NCBI GenBank assembly: GCA_037176885.1
Contig: JAWWNJ010000001.1
Coordinates: 558,001-622,000, forward strand
Source of the DNA: Favolaschia claudopus
Taxonomy: Eukaryota > Basidiomycota > Agaricomycetes > Agaricales > Mycenaceae
Direction: 5' to 3'
Length of the DNA: 64,000 nt
Shown: in pieces, positions 58,119 through 64,000 of the stretch
Numbering within the stretch: position 1 is the stretch's first letter
Layout of the letters: every line of letters starts with the position of its first letter
The notes under the pieces: generated by a model
Database searches by the model: none
What the model was told of the DNA's origin: nothing
Seen by the model: the letters and a program-made list of their open reading frames with translations, nothing else
Made by a program: the position numbers and the translations under genes

Positions 58119-60992
58119 GTGTTTCTCCCGAAGGTCTCAGACCCTTCAACCCTTGCGTATTCTCGTCTGAGACCTTCAACCCTTGCGTATTCTCGGTATG
58201 CGGAAATCTTCACCAGTTCGAAATATTCCATTCGCGCAATATGCTACGCGGCCGGAAAAAACCACACGACAGGGTGGGATTGCGCAAATGGTGATCTGTT
58301 GAAAGCCATAGCGGAGAAAATCCGAATGCGTTCTCGTCGGGTATCGTTCTGCTACATTCGAGATCCCCAACAAAACCGGGCAAGTGAGGCGGCGCGTAAG
58401 CTGGCGCGGGATGTGGCAAGTAGCGGCGGCGAGGTGCTGTGCGTACCGAGTGCGGCTGTTGTGATGCCCCCGTTGCCTCCGCTTGAGCTCGAGATCTCTC
58501 CATCGCCGAAGGTGGTCACTGCGTTACCCAAAGAAGACCCACCAAAGCCGCGAGTTAAGCTTGTTGTAACCGCCGCGCAACTCGCTATTGGGGATGGTGA
58601 AGTGGCGCACCGTGGTAGAGTTGCCGAGCGAAGGCTGCAAAGTGGACACCTTAACAGGCTGCTTAACGCAGAATCGGGGCGCGAGTGGTGGCAGATTATT
58701 CGTGAATTCACAGACGCAAAGAAACGTGATTACCCAGTGACGGCGCAGCAGCTGCGGGATGTTTTCAAGATTCGTCTGAACCCGCCGGCAGTTATACCTA
58801 CGCACTTTGACACGGACTTGAAGCGACTTCGCAATCTCATGTCCGACGCAATTCCCCCTTCGACAAAAGACAACACTCCAGAGCAGTTCTTCACGCGGCC
58901 TTTCGAGCTACCAGACATTGAACAGATGAAGCAGAAATTGCGGACACGGAGCACAAAGAGTGCCCGTGGGATTGATGACTGCTCATATCAAAAGATCAGA
59001 ACCATCCCTAACGAAGCTCTGCTAAAGCTTTTCAACTACTGTGTTCAAAATCACGATGGACCGCAGGACTGGTTTACGACGATCCTGATCGGCATACTGA
59101 AGATGGGGCGAGCAAGCGACGACCCCGACAGTTATCGTCTGGTGGGATTGGAATGCTGTCTTCTGAAATGCCTCACACTCTTAATCGACATGCGCATTCG
59201 GACCTGGGCAGAAAGTCGCCGTATTCTCCCTGATTCGCAAAACGGTTTTCGAGAAAAATATCGCACCAACAACAACAGCTTCATCCTCAGATGCGCAATC
59301 GACCGAGCTAATGCTGATGGAAACAATCTGTATGTCGCGTTCGTCGACCTCACTAATGCTTTCCCTTCCACGGATCTGCCTACCCTGTGGATGAAGCTCT
59401 ACTCAGCCGGGGTATCGGGTCCATTGTTTGATTGGCTTCGGCTGCTCTACGCTCGCATGTCCTACGTGGTGCGGCATGCGTCCGCGGTGACCGCAGCTTT
59501 CAAGTCGCTCATTGGAGTCCTGACGGGTGACACAGCGTCCCCAATGCTGTGGAACGTATACTTTGCCGACCTCGCTGAGGCGTTTGCACCTGATGTAGAT
59601 GACATTGCGCTGAATGGCCGACCGGTCTCCCATCTGGAGCAGGCCGATGATGTCGTCCTGTTCTCAACAACCGCATCTGGGCTACAGCGGAAAATTGATG
59701 CGTTCTTCGGATGGTGCAACGCCAACTTCATGATAATCAGTGCGACGAAAACCGAGTGCATGATATTTGGAGAACTCCCGCGCCTCATTCCTGTGTTCAA
59801 AGTTGGGGATGCGGTGGTGCGCCTGGTCAAGAAGTACAAGTTTGTCGGGATTATCTTCTCGTCTGTTGACCGGGATATCTTCTTCCTTCATTACAAGAAA
59901 AAAGCGTCAAAGGCACGAGCGGTTGCCAACATGACCTTTGCAGCCAAAACCATGATTGGGTGTCTACCTCCGAAAGAGGGACTTCGTCTTTACATGGGGC
60001 GGATTGACCCGCATCTTACATCGGGGTGTGAGGTAAATGCGCTGCTTCGCACGTCTATATAACTCGCTGATTGGAGGTAGGTGTGTCTGGATACATCCCG
60101 CGCACACCTCGACATCCTGAGTAGCGTGCAGCACGAGTTCCTGCGACGGCTGCTTGGGGTCCATGGACGGTCCATCCTCGCCGTTCTATTCACCGAAACG
60201 GGGATTGTTCCTCTCAATTATCGACGCGTCACACAGTCTTTAGGCTATCTGCGTTACGTCCTCGGATTGTCACCGTCCCACATTGCCGCTGATGCGTACC
60301 TCGACTCGTTGGCTTTGGCCCGGGGGGGATTCTCGGGATGGGTGTCAGACCTCAAGATTGTCATGGAATCACTGCCTGCCCCCGTCGAGCTGCTGGATGC
60401 GAATCTTGTCGAAGACGCAATTCCGGACATATGCAAACGCCTACATGCGGCGTGCGAGGGATGGCTGGGTGACGAGGTTACGAGGATGTCAAGTCGTCTG
60501 CCATTGATTCAACAGCGGCTGGACCTGAATGAAAACAGTGTGTTCGTGCGCAAGGTACTGAAATTCCGCCTATACCTGACCGTACCTATCCCGGCCCACC
60601 GGAAAGCGCTTACTCGGCTGATGCTTTCGTCCCATACCCTCTCTGTGGAAATCCTGCGATATAAGGAGCGCTGGAGTCTGAGAGTCCCACACGACTACCG
60701 GCTTTGTAGATTCTGCCGACTTGGTGTGGAGGATGAATGGCATGCGACGATTCAATGCACGGAACCTCGTCTCAGCGCGCTCCGTTTCGCCTTCTTCAAT
60801 GATCTGTATGCTCTGAAACCGAGTTTCCCGCGGCAGTGGACCTCAGCCGAGAGCTGCCTGCGATTCTTGGTGCAGAACGATGACTTTGACGTAGTGCAGC
60901 TTGTGGCCAAGTACGTATACGAGGTGCTGAGTGTTTATTCGGCGAGCCCTAGGTTTAAAATGGCGGAATATTTGTATCACTCTCTGGAATAA
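58119..60992 (+). CDS. RNase H fragment plus reverse transcriptase, with a probable intron
   Basis: The coding region is 58,119-60,032 plus 60,081-60,992, about 941 residues if the 48-nt segment at 60,033-60,080 (GTAAAT to GGTAG) is spliced out. An RNase H C-terminal half comes first (SSKYSIRAI, TGWDCANGDLLKAIAEKI, then NRASEAARKLARDVA); the usual TDS motif reads TSS. The RT domain follows: FVDLTNAFPST (D410), GVLTGDTASPMLWN and LEQADDVVLF (D510, D511), so the YADD box is QADD. A C-terminal zinc-knuckle-like motif reads CRFCRLGVEDEWHATIQC (C-x2-C-x8-H-x4-C). The frame has no recognised initiator ATG; the tract before 58,119 is open in frame but unassigned. No endonuclease domain is seen in this copy. 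Confidence 0.8.
58134..58194 (+). repeat. Two-copy direct repeat, 30-31 bp
   Basis: Each unit contains CCTTCAACCCTTGCGTATTC. In frame it doubles the peptide PSTLAYSR near the start of the retroelement coding region. Confidence 0.75.
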
Positions 60993-61320
60993 ATCCTGCG
61001 TTGCATCTCGTATCTTGCACTGGCGGCTATGCGACCCTGATGTTCTTTTGACCATCTTCTGCGACTACCAGGTATTTTTGTAAAATTTTTGTACTTCGCG
61101 TGGTTGAAGATGGGCGGAGTTCGGTCAGGTGCTCAAGTAGTTAATAGTGCTAGATATCCGTAGCATACAAGTGACGCCTGTATGTAGTACGGGCCCCGGC
61201 TGTTCGCTTTGGGACCTCGCCGGTAATCCTTCCTTCCTTCCGGAGGCAAACCAATAGTTTGTTGTCCCTTGCCGATGCCCTAACGGGCAACGTACTACCA
61301 AAGAAAAAATAAAAATAAAA

Positions 61321-61336
61321 ATAAATCCCTCAATTG
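61321..61336 (+). repeat. Target-site duplication, right copy
   Basis: Identical to 58,009-58,024 (ATAAATCCCTCAATTG) and directly preceded by the A-rich tail of the retroelement. Confidence 0.85.
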
Positions 61337-61489
61337 AAAACGCGTGGCAGACTGCGCGAAGTTATTCGTCCTCATGCTGTGGATTGCGCAGAGGATCAGT
61401 TAGTAATATTGAGACTCCGAGAAAACAGGATGAGTCGCCGTTCTATTCAGTCGATCTAAGATACCGAATATGGAAAATTAATCGCTGTT

Positions 61490-62179
61490 TTATTCCCGCA
61501 AGACCTTTCGCATATTGATATGAGGGATTTTCTCCTCCTTCAAAAACTCCTCGCTTTCTCTGACATATCCAATTCTAGATGATTCATATAATTATCACCA
61601 ATCTTCTCGAGAGAAAATTAGCAGTGACGACGTACTTCTCATAAAACCCGTAGGTCCCGCGCTGTGCGTCGAGACTCACAACACAGCGACCCACTTCTAC
61701 CTGTTCAAAGATCCATTCCTCGAGGAGACGGACGAATTGCGCGCCGGTTCCGTTGCCGCGAAATTGGGGGAGGAGGGCGAGACGCGAGATGAAGTAAATT
61801 GTAGTGGGGGGCGTGGTTATACGGGAAGTATCATTCAAGGTGGTGGGTGGTTGTAGGAAGAGGCGGACGGTACCCAGGGGCGAGAGGTCGGGGAGAGAAG
61901 CAGCGTGATCGTCGCCGTTGATGAGGAGAAAGTGGATTGCGATGTCGTCGTCTCTGGAATGCTAGAGTGAGTAAGGCGGTTAAGACGGAGGGATAGAACA
62001 AACGGGCGATTGTCTTCGATGAGTTGGGTGTATCCTTGTTCCTCTACGAAGACCTATTGGGATAATGGATCAAGAAGTTAGCCGAATTCGAGAGTTCTCC
62101 AGAAACTTACAGCTTTGCGAATAACAATACAGCGCACTCGACGTTCCGGGGAGGTCGCGGGAAGGAGAGTTAATGGCAT
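61490..62179 (-). CDS. GNAT-family N-acetyltransferase
   Basis: Four exons give 173 residues in frame: 62,179-62,111; 62,053-62,004; 61,953-61,636; 61,574-61,490. The protein reads VRCIVIRKAVFVEEQGYTQLIEDNR, DDDIAIHFLLI, GTVRLFLQPP, then TIYFISRLALLPQFRGNGTGAQFVRLLEEW. The Q-F-R-G-N-G-T-G stretch is the acetyl-CoA pyrophosphate-binding loop. It continues with VSLDAQRGTYGFYEKIGYVRESEEFLKEEKIPHINM, the usual end of fungal ElaA/GNAT-like proteins. It probably transfers acetyl groups to a small amine or protein N-terminus. It converges with the FAD monooxygenase; the retroelement lies between the two 3' ends. Confidence 0.85.
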
Positions 62180-62879
62180 TGGTCAAAGTATCGTACTCGT
62201 TAACCAAGCAAGTGCAGAAGTGAGTCAGATAGAGAGAATCCACGTGGTTTTCCGAGTCAGGGAGATCAGATGCAATATCTTGAGTTGTTTGCGAAATGTG
62301 CCCGCCATGGCTGAGAGTTGAGCTCAAGACTTAGCAGTCGGGGAACTGAATCGCAGCAGAAGGTCGCAGCTCTGATGTTCAATAATCGTTGTAGAGTAGA
62401 AAGTTTCTAAATCCCATCGTTTGGAAGTTTCTGCCATTTCTATTTAGCCCGCTGAAATTAAAAGAGATTACAGAATCCGAAGAGAAGCCACGAGTTTTTG
62501 GCATGGAGGGAGCTCGGATGGTACGGAAAATACGGCGATTGCCCTTTGCAAAGTTGAAGACATGGTGGTTCAAGTCAAGTAATTCCAGCCATCATTGATC
62601 AATTGATGGGATCGTGATCGCTGTAGGTCCTGGTTGGCTGCTACGACGACTTGGCCGCTACCTTGCACATCCGGTATCGCTTTGAAGTCCAAGATACTCG
62701 CACTGTAATGACTTTGGGGGCTTTCTCAAAGGCTGAAGGAGCTCCTAACAATTCCACAACAACTCTCTTCATTTTACTGTATGCGATTTTTTTCTTCCTT
62801 GCCTGTCTTCAAGATTCATCCCGTCAAAGCTACAAAGCGGCTGGCGCACACCACTAGTACAAAGCTAAGTTGTGTCTTT
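62180..62879. other. Intergenic; no supported gene
   Basis: 5' flank of the acetyltransferase and AT-richer DNA with short frames only. Confidence 0.4.
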
Positions 62880-63960
62880 GGGGATCGAGAATACCCACAA
62901 CTGCGGTAAACACGAGCCTTCGATGTTCAGTGGTGCGGAGTTTCTTTTTTCTCGTTTCCGGATAGAGGATGACGATGGGATTACAGATCCGCGTACTGCG
63001 CCGGAAAAACGCATTCGTTGGTGCGAGGAGTAGTCCGGAGAACGTGAGGGTTGGCATGTAAGAACGGTGCGTATGGGATGGGTCTTGCCTTGTCGCTCCA
63101 ATCTCATGCTAAACAGCTTCGCTCTGCCGCAAGTCGTGTATCTTACCATACAGCACGACGGGGGAAGCGGTTGTCAATGCACTCTCTACCGCCTTGGAAG
63201 AAGGAATGCAGCATATACCGCCGTTCTGCCACACACTTCATTCACGGCTCGTTCCCTTCGATGGACATGCACCGTCAAACCCTTGGGGTGCTCCCTGCTA
63301 TAGCTCGCGCCACCCACTACATTTCGTGCGTGGACTGGGCGAAGCTTGGCAAGATTTTCAGTCGCGCATGCGAGCATTCCACGTAGGCCCTTCGCCTTGC
63401 TTCATATTGCGTTCTGCTGCGCGCATCAACCTGTGGTTTGCCTCCCACTTCTTGCCTCAGGGTCAACTCGGGGTAGGCGCTGACTGGTCTGCTCGCAAGC
63501 TCTCAAAACAGTCGCTTTGTCGGCGCTTCACCATCGAACTCGCGGAATTCCCTTCCCCATAGCCTTAGGCGCCGCACAAGCTATGGATGCGATAGTCTCG
63601 TTGGTGGCTGGTACTGACAATGGGTCTCCAGCATCTGACGGACGTCTATACCGTCCATCACGTCTCCTCCTCCTCTCCAACTCTCGCAATCTCTCCTCTG
63701 AAGTACCGGCGTGTTCTGCGGATCCACGCGGTCGACCTTTTATCGCCTTCCGACGCTTGATCGTCTCCCGGGTTCCAGCCGTATTACCCCTTAATCTTTG
63801 GGATGTATAGATTTGGGAGGTTGCGAAAGGGAGGGGATCATACTGAGGTGTAGCCGCGTATCTCGAGCTATTGCCGTGGCGCTTCGAGGATCGCTGGTAC
63901 CCGACCTAGGCCCACACCTGAAGCTATAGTATAGCTCAAGGCTGACGTCGTCTCAAGATG
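62880..63960 (-). repeat. Right arm of a large inverted repeat
   Basis: This is the reverse-complement partner of 52,650-53,790. In this arm one plus frame (63,517-63,810) is open over 97 codons (ALGAAQAMDAIVSLVAG...). The matching frame in the left arm differs in length, so neither is a convincing gene. The arm runs to near the end of the window. Confidence 0.75.
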
Positions 63961-64000
63961 ACTCATTGAGGGTGAAGTCACTCGCTCTTTGTGCTAGATT

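Larger units (their letters stand above)
58025..61320 (+). mobile_element. Non-LTR retroelement insertion, about 3.3 kb
   Basis: The insertion lies between perfect 16-bp target-site duplications. It encodes a reverse transcriptase and ends in an A-rich tail (AAAGAAAAAATAAAAATAAA region, 61,301-61,320), all signs of target-primed reverse transcription. No long terminal repeats are present. The 5' part starts inside an RNase H-like coding region, so the copy is probably 5'-truncated or belongs to a family with an upstream RNase H. A two-copy direct repeat of 30-31 bp sits at 58,134-58,194. Confidence 0.85.

Noticed and set aside
58025..61320. LTR retrotransposon or virus-derived origin
   Set aside because: No terminal repeats, integrase or protease; the poly-A-like end and 16-bp duplications fit a non-LTR element.

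Overview
The window looks like nuclear DNA of a mushroom-forming basidiomycete (Agaricomycetes). Genes carry many introns of about 45-70 nt with GT-AG ends and CTAAC/CTGAC-like branch sites. The families fit as well: expanded F-box genes with a short coiled-coil start, DUF6534 membrane proteins, a sesquiterpene synthase, a GH7 cellobiohydrolase and fungal FAD monooxygenases. No prokaryotic genes, rRNA, tRNA or CRISPR array were seen. Exon models were built by eye; for nine genes the exon lengths sum to an intact reading frame.

Region 1 (1-22,000) is a tandem, decaying segmental array. Three copies of a membrane-anchored A1 aspartic-protease-like gene lie head to tail on the minus strand (2,101-4,163; 8,793-10,904; 16,271-18,374), about 6.7 and 7.5 kb apart. 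They are separated by degenerate repeat blocks in which I recognise no live gene. All three have lost the N-lobe catalytic Asp, and only the middle copy keeps the C-lobe Asp and an apparently open frame.

Region 2 (22,000-33,000) is a compact run of enzyme genes: a 2-oxoglutarate/Fe(II) dioxygenase, a sesquiterpene synthase, a secreted epoxide hydrolase, a P-loop sulfotransferase-like protein, a hot-dog thioesterase, a DUF6534 membrane protein and an isochorismatase-family hydrolase. The first three or four could form a terpenoid pathway; this is inferred from adjacency only. A 258-bp MITE-like inverted repeat lies between the epoxide hydrolase and the sulfotransferase-like gene.

Region 3 (33,000-52,300) holds four paralogous F-box genes, all on the minus strand. 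Three of them have recognisable versions of a shared upstream box, which also occurs once without a gene. A relic of the isochorismatase gene lies at about 36.1-36.5 kb. A GH7 cellobiohydrolase without a binding module (37,788-40,166) is split into 19 exons, including very small ones (2, 10, 14, 15 and 17 nt) and one GC-AG intron. Between 44.1 and 50.8 kb I can support almost nothing except short repeats.

Region 4 (52,300-64,000) is bounded by roughly 1.1-kb inverted repeats (about 52,650-53,790 and 62,880-63,960). They enclose a degenerate Ras-like GTPase, a FAD monooxygenase, a non-LTR retroelement (58,025-61,320) with a perfect 16-bp target-site duplication, and a GNAT acetyltransferase. 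The retroelement reading frame appears to contain a spliceosomal-type intron.
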